From Chitinophaga sp. S165 (GTDB lineage: Bacteria; Bacteroidota; Bacteroidia; Chitinophagales; Chitinophagaceae), in assembly GCF_003182155.1 (NCBI RefSeq), contig NZ_QGTG01000006.1, forward strand, positions 62,001 to 126,000: DNA of 64,000 nt. Direction: 5' to 3'. This document shows positions 53,739 to 63,277 of this stretch, piece after piece. The position numbers and the translations under genes were made by a program. Position 1 is the stretch's first letter; each line of letters opens with the position of its first letter. Below the pieces are notes generated by a model. That model worked only from the letters and a program-made list of their open reading frames with translations. It searched no databases and was not told the DNA's origin.

Positions 53739-54314
53739 TTGGAACAACTGACTACCATAATACAGGGGTGCATTAATAAACAGCCCAGATGCCAGAAGTT
53801 ATTGTATGAGCAATACTATGGCTATGCTTTTAAGATCGTGTTCAGGTACATTTACCGGTATGAAAATGCCAAAGATGTTGTGAACGATGGCTTTGTGAAA
53901 GTATTTACCCGTTTTGACAAGTTCAGTTGCGAGGATACGGAGGACCAGGAGAAAATGCTGATGGGATGGATCAGGAAGATTATGGTCAATACGGCAATTG
54001 ATGAATTGAGACGGAAGAATATGATACCGGAGATCGGAGGAATACCTGAAGAGGTATGGGAAGTGCCGGACTTGGGACAATCTGCAGAACAGCAGTTATA
54101 TTACAAAGAATTGATCGTATTGATCAAAGAATTACCACCATCCTACCAGGTGGCTTTCAACATGTATGTAATTGATGGATTTTCACACCAGGAAATCGCG
54201 GATAAACTTAATATCAGCATTGGTACTTCAAAGTCTAATCTGGCAAAAGCGCGGGCCTATTTACAAAAAAAATTAAACACAGATATACCTGAAATAGATG
54301 TATGCAGCTCCTAG
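53739..54314 (+). CDS. ECF-family RNA polymerase sigma factor
   Basis: 191 residues. Region 2 is YEQYYGYAFKIVFRYIYRYENAKDVVNDGF with LMGWIRKIMVNTAIDELRR; region 4 is ELPPSYQVAFNMYVIDGFSHQEIADKLNISIGTSKSNLAKAR. The frame upstream closes with TGA at 53730-53732 and no ATG occurs before the conserved core, so translation probably starts at the TTG 53739. Its 3' end overlaps the gene of its probable anti-sigma partner. Confidence 0.92.
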   Translation: MEQLTTIIQGCINKQPRCQKLLYEQYYGYAFKIVFRYIYRYENAKDVVNDGFVKVFTRFDKFSCEDTEDQEKMLMGWIRKIMVNTAIDELRRKNMIPEIGGIPEEVWEVPDLGQSAEQQLYYKELIVLIKELPPSYQVAFNMYVIDGFSHQEIADKLNISIGTSKSNLAKARAYLQKKLNTDIPEIDVCSS

Positions 54315-55609
54315 ACGACGATATGGACGAACTTTTCCGTAATGCAGCCTCAGATTATCCCCTGAACACAGGCGGAGGAGACTGGGAAGCTATGCGGGAC
54401 AGGTTGCAGCAGGCTGATAACAATCAGTCGGGAACAGCTACGGGCAAGCTGACGGATCGCTGGTGGTTTAAACCGGGGACCTTCTCGCTTATCACGGCCT
54501 TTCTTCTGATGACAGCTGTAAAGGACCTGTCTGACGGAGAACGTCTTCTTGCGGAAGATGTTGCCAATGGAGTTAAGGCAAACAAAGAAGTTACAAACGG
54601 AGGCCAGTTCATTAGGGGAAATGACGTTAAAGCCGATAGCCGTGATCATCAGGACGCGAATGAACATGTAGTACGACAGGAAGAGCTGAAGGTTACAAAG
54701 CAATATGCCGGCAACCGGCCAACGACGGGGGACAGTGAACAATCTACCATGAACAGGAAGACAGGGAATAGTACTGTACGCGCCAGCGTAACACAGGATG
54801 TTCCCATCAGCAGTTATCCTGCTGCCAGGCCGGGGATAACTGCTGTTTCTACCACCTCTTTAAGCATTGACGGCATCAGGGGAATTGAGAACAAAGACCC
54901 GTTTCCGGCAGTGAACATCATTCATAGAAATAACAGCATCAGACTCCCTGCCGCCGGTAATAATGTAACAGGGCCTGTCAAAAAGATCAAACAGGGACCA
55001 GGATACCTGAAAACAGGATTGTATTACGGCCTGATCGCAAGTCCGGACATCACTACCGTGAAATTCCAACGTGCTTCCAATGTGGGGTATAATGTAGGAT
55101 TGCTGGCAGGTTACAGGTTCAATAAGAGACTGGCGGTGGAAACGGGTGTAATATATGAACGTAAGTATTACTATTCGGAAGGAAAGTATTTTAATAAGAA
55201 AAATACACCGTGGGACAACGACAATATGAAGATATTGGACGTAGACGGATGGTGTAATATGTATGAGATACCGCTGAATGTACGATATACTTTTGCCACA
55301 AGCTCAAAGAGCAGTTGGTATGTGAACGGAGGGATATCATCGTATATCATGAAGAAGCAAGGTTACAATTATAACTATGAATATTACGGAGCGCCAGGGA
55401 ACCGGGATTGGGTATATAAACATACCACAAAAGACTGGTTCTCTAATGCACACGTGGGCGTCGGCTATGAACGTTCAGCAGGTGTATTGGGTATCCTCCG
55501 TGTAGAACCATATGTGAAAATACCAGTAAAGGGCATAGGAGTTGGAGAGCTGCCAGTTACGAGTGTGGGCATGAACATTGGCCTGACGCGACCCATACGC
55601 CTGAAATAA
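54302..55609 (+). CDS. Anti-sigma / outer-membrane beta-barrel protein (Dma-like)
   Basis: 435 residues from ATG 54302, overlapping the sigma gene by 13 bp (ATG 54323, MDELFRNAASDYPL, is the alternative). The N-terminal 50 residues (DELFRNAASDYPLNTGGGDWEAMRDRL) resemble cytoplasmic anti-sigma segments. A short hydrophobic stretch (FSLITAFLLMTAV, about 59-71) could cross the inner membrane. About 150 residues of low-complexity linker follow, then a PorT-like barrel from about residue 235 (YYGLIASPDITTVKFQRAS to SVGMNIGLTRPI). This matches the dual-membrane-spanning anti-sigma (Dma) design described in Bacteroides. The membrane helix is weak. Confidence 0.75.
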   Translation: MQLLDDDMDELFRNAASDYPLNTGGGDWEAMRDRLQQADNNQSGTATGKLTDRWWFKPGTFSLITAFLLMTAVKDLSDGERLLAEDVANGVKANKEVTNGGQFIRGNDVKADSRDHQDANEHVVRQEELKVTKQYAGNRPTTGDSEQSTMNRKTGNSTVRASVTQDVPISSYPAARPGITAVSTTSLSIDGIRGIENKDPFPAVNIIHRNNSIRLPAAGNNVTGPVKKIKQGPGYLKTGLYYGLIASPDITTVKFQRASNVGYNVGLLAGYRFNKRLAVETGVIYERKYYYSEGKYFNKKNTPWDNDNMKILDVDGWCNMYEIPLNVRYTFATSSKSSWYVNGGISSYIMKKQGYNYNYEYYGAPGNRDWVYKHTTKDWFSNAHVGVGYERSAGVLGILRVEPYVKIPVKGIGVGELPVTSVGMNIGLTRPIRLK

Positions 55610-55634
55610 GAACAGCATTTAACAGAGTTATAAC

Positions 55635-56054
55635 ATGACGCGAAGAAAATTGATCATTCTCGCTGGGGCATTGCTTTGCCTGATAGCGGCGGGAACAGGA
55701 TATTATATGTACAATAAACCACGGACTTCCGCATCGGAATCCCGCACGGATAAACATATCACTGCGCAAAAGCTGTATGAAGCGTTTTCCAGCAATGAAC
55801 AGCAGGCCAATAACACCTACGTAAACAAGGTAATAGAAGTAAAGGGTACTGTAACAGACATACAGAAAACGGGAACATCAGTGTCTGTGCTGTTGTCGGG
55901 AGAGAATAGTATGGGAGGCGTGAATTGCAGTATTGTACCGGGAGAAGAGGGAACACTTCCGAAAATAGGAGAATCAGTGCTGATAAAGGGACTATGCACG
56001 GGACTGTTGATGGATGTAAGTATTGTTGACGCAACTATTATAAATAACAAGTAA
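55635..56054 (+). CDS. OB-fold tRNA_anti-like protein
   Basis: 139 residues with an N-terminal membrane helix (LIILAGALLCLIAAGTGYYMY) and a periplasmic OB-fold (ITAQKLYEAFSSNEQQANN, VIEVKGTVTDIQK, VNCSIVPGEEGTLPKIGESV). This matches the tRNA_anti-like family common in Bacteroidota; despite the name no tRNA role is shown. It lies in the run of plus-strand genes from the ECF sigma factor to DUF5777, with gaps of 10-25 bp. Confidence 0.82.
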   Translation: MTRRKLIILAGALLCLIAAGTGYYMYNKPRTSASESRTDKHITAQKLYEAFSSNEQQANNTYVNKVIEVKGTVTDIQKTGTSVSVLLSGENSMGGVNCSIVPGEEGTLPKIGESVLIKGLCTGLLMDVSIVDATIINNK

Positions 56055-56066
56055 CAACTACAGATC

Positions 56067-56465
56067 ATGAAAAAACTACTGTACCCTATGTTTGCAATTG
56101 CCATTGCATTCAGCACTATCATTGTCTCGTGTTCAAAGGATAATGAACAGGACATTGTAGACAATAATCCTCCTCCCGGCGGCGGTGGTAACAACTGTGA
56201 TACTGCAAATATGCAATATACCAGGGACGTGTTACCTATCATTCAAGGCAATTGCTACAGCTGTCACGGTAACGGCAACGTAAGCGGTGGTGTATCATTA
56301 GGTAATTACACAGGTGTGAAAACACAGGCCGACAATGGAAATCTCCTGCATGTAATTAACCACGATGCCGGTTATCCTGCTATGCCACAGGGCGGTTCCA
56401 AATTATCTGATTGTAATATCAACAAGATCAGGTCCTGGATCAATCATGGTGCGTTGAACAATTAA
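56067..56465 (+). CDS. Lipoprotein cytochrome c
   Basis: 132 residues. SPII signal (LYPMFAIAIAFSTIIVSCSKD), a Pro/Gly linker, then a small cytochrome c-like domain. The heme motif is CYSCH, the opening YTRDVLPIIQGNCYSCHG is typical of the family, and the axial Met is probably in AMPQGG. It ends IRSWINHGAL. One heme is predicted, in the periplasm. Together with YceI and DUF5777 downstream it forms a recurrent gene set. Confidence 0.9.
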   Translation: MKKLLYPMFAIAIAFSTIIVSCSKDNEQDIVDNNPPPGGGGNNCDTANMQYTRDVLPIIQGNCYSCHGNGNVSGGVSLGNYTGVKTQADNGNLLHVINHDAGYPAMPQGGSKLSDCNINKIRSWINHGALNN

Positions 56466-56475
56466 ACCGTTCGTT

Positions 56476-57021
56476 ATGAGCATTAAAACCATATACTTTA
56501 TTGTTCTGGCCAGCCTGTTCTATCTGCCTATGCAGGCTCAGACCTATATGACCAGGAATGGGAATGTCGGCTTTTATTCAAAGACTCCGCTGGAGGATAT
56601 CAAAGCTGAAAATAGTCAGGCATTTGCAGCCGTAGATCTCACAAAGAAATCCGTAGCGTTTACATTGTTGCAGCGGAATTTCCTGTTTCCAAAACAGTTG
56701 ATGCAGGAGCATTATAATGAGAACTATGTAGAAAGCGATAAGTTTCCCAAAGCGCAGTTCACAGGTACTTTCACCGGCGATGTGGCCGACAAGCCTGGCA
56801 CCTATAAGGTGCAGGTAACCGGCCAGCTTACATTGCACGGTGTAACACAACCGATAAGCGTGCCTGCTGAAATTGAAGTGCAGGATAGTAAACTGACCGC
56901 GAAAGCTGCATTTGCAGTGAAACCATCTGACTATAATATCAAGATCCCGTCACTGGTAAAAGATAAGATTGCGTCACAAATTAATATACAAATAGTCGCG
57001 GTGTGTCTGCCGGCAAAATAG
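56476..57021 (+). CDS. YceI-family protein
   Basis: 181 residues with signal peptide (IVLASLFYLPMQAQT). The lipocalin-like YceI fold is shown by GNVGFYSKTPLEDIKAENSQ, SDKFPKAQFTG, VTGQLTLHGVTQPI and FAVKPSDYNIKIPSLV. YceI proteins bind isoprenoid-type lipids such as polyprenyl quinones. The neighbouring cytochrome c and DUF5777 genes suggest a periplasmic redox role (inference). Confidence 0.92.
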   Translation: MSIKTIYFIVLASLFYLPMQAQTYMTRNGNVGFYSKTPLEDIKAENSQAFAAVDLTKKSVAFTLLQRNFLFPKQLMQEHYNENYVESDKFPKAQFTGTFTGDVADKPGTYKVQVTGQLTLHGVTQPISVPAEIEVQDSKLTAKAAFAVKPSDYNIKIPSLVKDKIASQINIQIVAVCLPAK

Positions 57022-57027
57022 TTGAAT

Positions 57028-57918
57028 ATGCAAAAGATAGCCTGTTATATCATATTGTGTTTATTACTTGGAAATGTAGCTGCCATAGCGCAGGATACCA
57101 GTCTGCTGAATATGCTGAACGAATCAGAAAATGCTGCTGACAAACAGCACATTGTTACGGGAACGTTTAAGGCCACTCAGCTGATCAATACACCTACCGT
57201 AGAATCGCCCGCTAAACAAACCCTGCAATTCCTCATCATGCACCGCTTCGGTAAACTGAATGAAGGAGCCTATGAGTTGTTCGGACTGGACAACGCTTCT
57301 ATCCGCTTTGGCCTGGATTATGGATTCACTGACAGGTTATCCGCAGGAGTAGGAAGAAGTTCTGTAGATAAAGCATTTGACGGAAATATCAAGTACAAAA
57401 TATTAAGGCAAACCACAGGTGGTACACCTGTTTCACTTAGTCTCTATGAGCTTGTGACTCATTATACACAGCGGTATTCGGATAAATCATTTCTGAACTC
57501 ACGTTTCCGTACCAGTTATACTTCTCAGTTACTTATAGCCAGGAAGTTTTCACGGAACCTGTCATTGCAACTGGCGCCATCATGGACGCATTATAACCTG
57601 GTAGGTACACCGGAAGATAATAATGACGTCTTTGCCATCAGTGCAGGTGGTAGAATGAAATTCACGAAGAGGATGAGTTTTACTGCAGAGTACAATTACC
57701 TTTTACCTGATCAGGTAGTGTCAACGAAAGTATATAATTCACTTTCCCTCGGAATAGACATCGAGACGGGTGGGCATGTATTTCAGCTGGTGTTTACCAA
57801 TTCCAATGGTATGATCGGACCTTATTATCTGTCTAAAACTGATGGTAGCTGGGGTAAAGGAGATATTTTCTTTGGATTTAATATCTCAAGATCATTCAAT
57901 TTTAATAAGCGACGCTAG
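57028..57918 (+). CDS. DUF5777 beta-barrel protein
   Basis: 296 residues from ATG 57028 (TTG 57022 is also in frame). Signal peptide (YIILCLLLGNVAAIAQD). HIVTGTFKATQLINTPTVES and FLIMHRFGKLNEGAYELFGLDNASIRFGLDYG are diagnostic of DUF5777. The protein ends in strands suited to an outer-membrane barrel (FFGFNISRSFNFNK). It closes the operon, before a bidirectional hairpin. Confidence 0.9.
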   Translation: MQKIACYIILCLLLGNVAAIAQDTSLLNMLNESENAADKQHIVTGTFKATQLINTPTVESPAKQTLQFLIMHRFGKLNEGAYELFGLDNASIRFGLDYGFTDRLSAGVGRSSVDKAFDGNIKYKILRQTTGGTPVSLSLYELVTHYTQRYSDKSFLNSRFRTSYTSQLLIARKFSRNLSLQLAPSWTHYNLVGTPEDNNDVFAISAGGRMKFTKRMSFTAEYNYLLPDQVVSTKVYNSLSLGIDIETGGHVFQLVFTNSNGMIGPYYLSKTDGSWGKGDIFFGFNISRSFNFNKRR

Positions 57919-57996
57919 GAAATAATTTAAAGAACAGTTTCTAAGAGAAGAACCATTATAGACAGATACATAACAAACCTATGCCAACAGGGTTTG

Positions 57997-58061
57997 ACCG
58001 GCAGGTTGAGGAAAGTGGTTGTCAGAGATGCCGCTTTCCCCGGCCTGCCCGGTTTTTTTTT
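57997..58061 (+). terminator. Terminator between DUF5777 and DUF2147 genes
   Basis: Two nested stems: ACCGGCAGG (57997-58005) with CCTGCCCGGT (58044-58053, one bulged base) and GGAAAGTGG (58010-58018) with CCGCTTTCC (58031-58039, one G-T pair). Nine T follow at 58053-58061. The minus strand reads a similar hairpin, so it may serve both convergent genes. Confidence 0.75.
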
Positions 58062-58069
58062 ATACGCAT

Positions 58070-58504
58070 TTAAGCCTTTGTCCATACAGTAGTACGGCCC
58101 AGGAAGGTAACCCCTATATAACCTTTGATCTGTAATATTGCGCCCTTGAACTTCATGACACAACTGTAAGTCTTTCCGCTTTTCGGATCGTAGATCTTAC
58201 CGCCTTCCCACTCGCCATCATCGTAGGTGAAATTGGTCAGCAATACAAGGTCCTGTAGTTTACGCTGTTTTAATTTCGGGTCAGGGTTCTTTATGTCCGT
58301 TCTGGAACTGCCGTCCGGCTCATACATATTTTTGCCCCATACCAGTTTGCCAAAGTATTTGTTGCCGCTTTTATAGATCTCGATCTTACCGTCCTTTTCT
58401 TCGTTCAGCCATGTACCGAGTATCTTATCTCCCGCATTTTGCGCAAAAATGCTGCCTGTAGCAATAAGTAATGTAAAGAAGAGAAGAGTGAGCTTTTTCA
58501 TCAT
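58070..58504 (-). CDS. DUF2147 secreted protein
   Basis: 144 residues with signal peptide (LTLLFFTLLIATGSIFAQN). DKILGTWLNEEKDGKIEIYK, FGKLVWGKNMYEPDG, DLVLLTNFTYDDGEWEGGKIYDPKSGKTYSC and YIGVTFLGRTTVWTK match DUF2147, a small periplasmic beta-barrel fold. Function unknown. Monocistronic and convergent with the DUF5777 operon. Confidence 0.92.
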   Translation of the reverse strand: MMKKLTLLFFTLLIATGSIFAQNAGDKILGTWLNEEKDGKIEIYKSGNKYFGKLVWGKNMYEPDGSSRTDIKNPDPKLKQRKLQDLVLLTNFTYDDGEWEGGKIYDPKSGKTYSCVMKFKGAILQIKGYIGVTFLGRTTVWTKA

Positions 58505-58803
58505 TCAATATTTAAAATGGTTTAAGGGAAGCCGGTTATACCGGCATTGTTTATAATGTACAATATTTAGGCCGTTCGTTGTCTTCCTGTACCGTGTTTT
58601 AGCTTTTTTTTATGACGACCTTTTACTTTAGATAATTACAGAAAGTAGTATTACTCAATCAATTCGTATATACCGTATCGGTTACAATTATATTATTTTC
58701 CATTCATATTATATTTATATCATAAATATCTCTATATTAGAAACCGGATTGTGTATAGTTAGTGGGTGGCCACTTTTGGAATCCCCCTAGTTCCCAGTTA
58801 CTT
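58505..58803. other. A+T-rich divergent intergenic region
   Basis: 299 bases between the DUF2147 and adhesin genes. The section 58680-58745 is extremely A+T-rich. The frame running from 58762 up to the adhesin ATG (58804) is not typical signal-peptide sequence. No exact promoter box or repeat was found. Confidence 0.35.
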
Positions 58804-61800
58804 ATGAATCGAATAGCCATTAGATTATTGATAATCTTGTCGCCGGTATTTTTTATTGTCTCATCAGCCAAAGCACAAAAGGGATATATCTACGTACACG
58901 TCAGCGCAGTAAACGAAGAATCATCACCTGATTTTCAATTCACTATGAGTGGAGGTCCAACAGCCGTTCCGGATTTTTTCCTGAATGATCAGCCTGTGGT
59001 ACCAGATCGTACTTACGATATAGGTGCCAGTCATGGTGTAACCACCAGTGGTCTTGGTGATGGAGAGTTATGGGCATCACTGGAATTGTCAGGAGAAATT
59101 TATCATAGAATAGCAGGTAGCAGTCAATGGACGTCTACCGGATTGACAGGCACGTCTCTCGATGGAGCAGGGCCTGGGCAGTTCGTAAATGTAGATGCTA
59201 ACGGAGATGCTTACTTCTTTGACGGAAGTATCCGCCAGCTTATTTATTCAGCAGCTGTACATGGTGGTTTGAAAGCGATTGATATTACCTGGGGCAATGG
59301 CCGTATTGCAATTGTAACAGATGATGGCAGTATCCGGAAGAACGACGGAGCATCTGCTCCTTATACGGATGCCTGGACCGCATTAATAACTGCGGCAGGT
59401 GCAGGCAGACTGGATATGTTGCCCTCTTCAGGCCAGATCGTTTATTATAGCAACGGAGGTACGGTTTTTGCATTGCCATTCACAGGTGGAACAGCTACTA
59501 ATATTGGTGTTCCCGGTACCGTAGATGTTGCATTTGATGATGATGGAACTATTTATGCCAATGGTTATAAATGGGGAGGAGGAACTACGTGGATACCAGA
59601 CATCACCCGTAATATTTCTTTTAATCATACTACTGCAAGCGCGGGCAATCAGGTGTGGAGTACATCAGCTACCATCAACAGTGCAGGAACAATTTATACA
59701 CGCACACCTGCTCAAGGTATCTGGATAGATGATGAAAGGATTCTTCTTCCGTATAAAGGAAATTCTATTATGCTGCCTGTTGATGCAGGTACTTATACAT
59801 TGTCGGCAGTCACACCGGGGGGATGGACCCTGGCGGGTATTACACTTTATGATCCTACCGCTAATTCAACGGCGAACATAAGCAGTGCGCTGACTACTGT
59901 AAATGTGGCGGCGGGAGAAGTTGTGCATGTTGTAATACGTGAAGCGCTGTTAATACCTATAGCAGTATCACAGGCATGCGGCGTTATCTCTACGGATGAT
60001 TTTGGCACTTCGCCAGCTGCTCCTTTTGATGCAACATCTTACCACTACAACAATAACAACAATATCAGCGATGGTTATTATACTATCGCTGTAACGGATT
60101 ATGCAGGTGTACTTACAGATCATACTACGGGAACCGGTAATATGATGCTCGTGAATGGTACATCACAGTCAGATGTTCTGTACAGGAAACGGCTTACAAA
60201 CCTGCTGACCGGACAACCATACAAATTGAGTTTTTGGGTAGCTAATATAAACACGGCGGCTCCTGTAAAGCCTGACCTGCTTGCAGGACTGGCTGGTACA
60301 GATGGTGTGGTGATCTCTTCTTTCAGCACAGGTCCTGTTACAGCAGGTAGCTGGACGGCATATACGTTTACATTTATTGCACCCGGTAATACTGCCGATA
60401 TCTTCCTGCAAAATAATGCGAATGGAAGCGACGGGAATGATCTCGCACTGGATGACATCGCGATCATTCCTATGGCGGGTGTATTACCTTCCAGTACGCT
60501 GACGCCTGCTACACCGGGTATATGCGAGGGTAACACCTGTATTATTGCGAATAGTACAAGTGGTGGTGTATGGACTACCAACAATCCCGTAGCAGCAACT
60601 GTAGATGCTGCCGGGAAAATAACAGCAGTGAGCGGAGGTTATGCTGATATTACTTATACCGTTACCGATGCCACAGGATGCCAGGCAACCGCTATCAACA
60701 CGCTGACAGTATACGCAAAACCAACTGTCACAGCAACAGCAGGAAGTACCGGTATTTGTACCGGAGGTACGGTAACACTGTCGGCAGTGGCCGATAACAC
60801 AGTAGCGCCTTACACTTATCAATGGTCATCATCTCCGGTTGGTGGTGCTATTGCTGATGAGAATCTGCAGAATACTACTGCAAGTCCTTCTGTTGCAGGT
60901 ACCGGTTATACATATATCGTTACAGCTGTTGATGCACGCGGATGTACATCTTCAGCAGCTACAGACGTAGTAACTGTCAATCCGCCGCCGGTTGCCACTA
61001 TCAGTTATCCGGCAGACTTCTGTGCGGCAGGTATTGCAACAGTAACGCAGACGGGTATAGCAGGCGGCGTATACACAGGCTCCACCGGATTGATCATTGA
61101 CGCTGTTACAGGAACAATAGATCTGCAGGCTAGTACAGCAGGTATGCATACCGTGGCCTATACGTTCAGCGACGGACAGTGTAACAGTACAACAACTGCT
61201 AATATCAACATTCATAGTTTGCCTGTTATGGCAGGTATTACCGGCCCCCTTGCCGTTTGTGAAGGCGAGCAGATCGTGTTAGCAAGTACAACTCCTGCCG
61301 GCGTGTGGAGCAGTGATAATAATGCCTTTGCTACTATAGATGCTACCGGTACAGTAACCGGAGTATCCGCAGGAAATGTATTGATTGCTTATACTGTTAC
61401 AGATAGCTATGGTTGCGCAAACAGCATTGACGCTACTGTAACCGTGAATGCGCGGCCTGCTGCTGCTATCGCTTATACAAGGGCTGTATACTGTTTTACA
61501 GGCACTACTGATGTGATACAGACCGGCATTACCGGTGGTACTTATACTACAGGTACAGGATTGGTGATCGATCCGGTAACAGGACGCCTTGACCTCGGCG
61601 CCAGTGTACCAGGCGTGTATACCATTACCTATACATTTACAAACGGTACCTGTGCTAATATTACGACAACAACAGTAACAGTAGAAGGTAAGCCTTTTGT
61701 AGCGCCTATTACGGGAAATAATATGGTGTGTATCGATAATACCGGCACAACACTGAGCAGCCTGACAGGCGGCGGTGTATGGAGCAGCAGTGACGCTGGT

Positions 61801-63273
61801 ATATTGCAGATAGATGCCACAGGACGTGCAAGGGGAATACAACCAGGTACCGCCGTGATCACTTATGAAGTGACAACTCCCAGTGGCTGTAGCAACACCA
61901 CTAACTTCACAATGGTTGTGCCGCCATTACCAACATTCAGTACTTCAACTACACCTGCAACCTGTAGCAACAACAGTGATGGCAGTATCACAGTACAGCC
62001 GCCAGGCGCCGGTTATCAATATGCTTTGGATGGAGGCGCCTGGACAACAGTGAATACGTTCGCTAACCTGCAACCAGGCGATTACAATGTTCAGGTGATG
62101 AATGATAAGAATTGTGTCTCTGCTCCTGAGGCTATTACTGTGCCAGGACCCAGCCCTATTGGTCTGATCGTATCGCGGAAAGATATTACCTGTCATGGAG
62201 AAAGTACCGGTTCCTTATCCTTAACAGCATTAGGAGGTACGGCGCCTTACCGGGTAACATGGAGTACCGGTTCAACAAACAACAAGATCATAAATCTACC
62301 AGCTGGTGAGTATAGCGTAACAGTAACTGATCAACATGGATGCTCATCGTCTCTCAGTGTAACACTCAAAGAATTGTTCCCTGTATTTGTTGTCAATGAT
62401 CCTATAAAGAAGGAAGGAGGTTTGCTCACTATTACAGGAGAAGCAATGCCTCGCGCTGATATACTGGTCACTTATCCTGATGGCAGCATTACCACTACAC
62501 ATACAGACAGCAGAGGCAATTTCAGCACGCTATCGCCGGATGTAGTAAGTACAGGAACGATCATGATCACCGTAACAGATCCGAACACAAAAGGTACCTG
62601 TACCAGATACATTAACTACAATAAAAATACTGTTGCTGATCTGTCTATCATTAAAACTATCACTATCGAAGACGCACCGACAATAGGAGATGAAGCGACG
62701 TTCACTATCACTGTAAACAATAAAGGGCTGGACCATGCATCGCAGGTTATTGTAACAGATGATATTTCCAATATGCTGGAAGACATTGTTAACATTACAA
62801 CTACCGATGGTAATACTACATTCAACTCACGCACACGGCAGGTAATATGGAATATCGATACCGTGTATGTAAACAAACCCGTACAGTTATCATTCACTAC
62901 ACGTATCACCAAAGGAGGATTATTGGAGAATACAGCTGTTGTATCCGGACGGGAAACTGATCCTGATCAGAGTAACAACACGGCCTCTATCAAACCGGTA
63001 GAGATCTCTCCTGATCTCTATATTCCTAATGTGGTTACTGCCAATGGTGATGGAAAGAATGATTATTTCATAGTAAGAGGAATAGAACAGTATCCTGGTT
63101 CGGTGCTGGAAATATATAATCGCTGGGGCAACATGGTATACCATTCCGCCAACTATGATAATAAGTGGGGAGGCACTGGTCTCTCCGCCGGGATCTATTA
63201 TTATGTACTGAAGATTAATATGTCCCGTACAGTAAAAGTATACAAAGGATACATTGAACTGATCCAAAAATAA
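58804..63273 (+). CDS. Large type IX-secreted adhesin with SprB repeats and CHU_C sorting domain
   Basis: 1489 residues from ATG 58804, which begins a signal peptide (LLIILSPVFFIVSSAKAQKG). Order: a beta-propeller-like region (about 80-330), a carbohydrate-binding-like domain (about 395-560, QPYKLSFWVANINTAAP), repeated Ig/Big_2-like units (GICEGN, GVWTTNNPVAATVDAAGKI), two SprB-type repeats (SNNSDGSITVQPPG, CHGESTGSLSLTALGGTAPY), a DUF11 domain (VADLSIIKTITIEDAP) and the C-terminal gliding-motility sorting signal (VVTANGDGKNDYFIVRGIE, LEIYNRWGNMVY, YKGYIELIQK). It should be exported by type IX secretion and attached to the cell surface. Confidence 0.93.
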   Translation: MNRIAIRLLIILSPVFFIVSSAKAQKGYIYVHVSAVNEESSPDFQFTMSGGPTAVPDFFLNDQPVVPDRTYDIGASHGVTTSGLGDGELWASLELSGEIYHRIAGSSQWTSTGLTGTSLDGAGPGQFVNVDANGDAYFFDGSIRQLIYSAAVHGGLKAIDITWGNGRIAIVTDDGSIRKNDGASAPYTDAWTALITAAGAGRLDMLPSSGQIVYYSNGGTVFALPFTGGTATNIGVPGTVDVAFDDDGTIYANGYKWGGGTTWIPDITRNISFNHTTASAGNQVWSTSATINSAGTIYTRTPAQGIWIDDERILLPYKGNSIMLPVDAGTYTLSAVTPGGWTLAGITLYDPTANSTANISSALTTVNVAAGEVVHVVIREALLIPIAVSQACGVISTDDFGTSPAAPFDATSYHYNNNNNISDGYYTIAVTDYAGVLTDHTTGTGNMMLVNGTSQSDVLYRKRLTNLLTGQPYKLSFWVANINTAAPVKPDLLAGLAGTDGVVISSFSTGPVTAGSWTAYTFTFIAPGNTADIFLQNNANGSDGNDLALDDIAIIPMAGVLPSSTLTPATPGICEGNTCIIANSTSGGVWTTNNPVAATVDAAGKITAVSGGYADITYTVTDATGCQATAINTLTVYAKPTVTATAGSTGICTGGTVTLSAVADNTVAPYTYQWSSSPVGGAIADENLQNTTASPSVAGTGYTYIVTAVDARGCTSSAATDVVTVNPPPVATISYPADFCAAGIATVTQTGIAGGVYTGSTGLIIDAVTGTIDLQASTAGMHTVAYTFSDGQCNSTTTANINIHSLPVMAGITGPLAVCEGEQIVLASTTPAGVWSSDNNAFATIDATGTVTGVSAGNVLIAYTVTDSYGCANSIDATVTVNARPAAAIAYTRAVYCFTGTTDVIQTGITGGTYTTGTGLVIDPVTGRLDLGASVPGVYTITYTFTNGTCANITTTTVTVEGKPFVAPITGNNMVCIDNTGTTLSSLTGGGVWSSSDAGILQIDATGRARGIQPGTAVITYEVTTPSGCSNTTNFTMVVPPLPTFSTSTTPATCSNNSDGSITVQPPGAGYQYALDGGAWTTVNTFANLQPGDYNVQVMNDKNCVSAPEAITVPGPSPIGLIVSRKDITCHGESTGSLSLTALGGTAPYRVTWSTGSTNNKIINLPAGEYSVTVTDQHGCSSSLSVTLKELFPVFVVNDPIKKEGGLLTITGEAMPRADILVTYPDGSITTTHTDSRGNFSTLSPDVVSTGTIMITVTDPNTKGTCTRYINYNKNTVADLSIIKTITIEDAPTIGDEATFTITVNNKGLDHASQVIVTDDISNMLEDIVNITTTDGNTTFNSRTRQVIWNIDTVYVNKPVQLSFTTRITKGGLLENTAVVSGRETDPDQSNNTASIKPVEISPDLYIPNVVTANGDGKNDYFIVRGIEQYPGSVLEIYNRWGNMVYHSANYDNKWGGTGLSAGIYYYVLKINMSRTVKVYKGYIELIQK

Positions 63274-63277
63274 CGTT

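Noticed and set aside
61279-61842. 187-codon minus-strand frame, Cys-rich
   Set aside because: Shadow of the adhesin repeats, whose Thr and Ala codons read as Cys and Ser in reverse.
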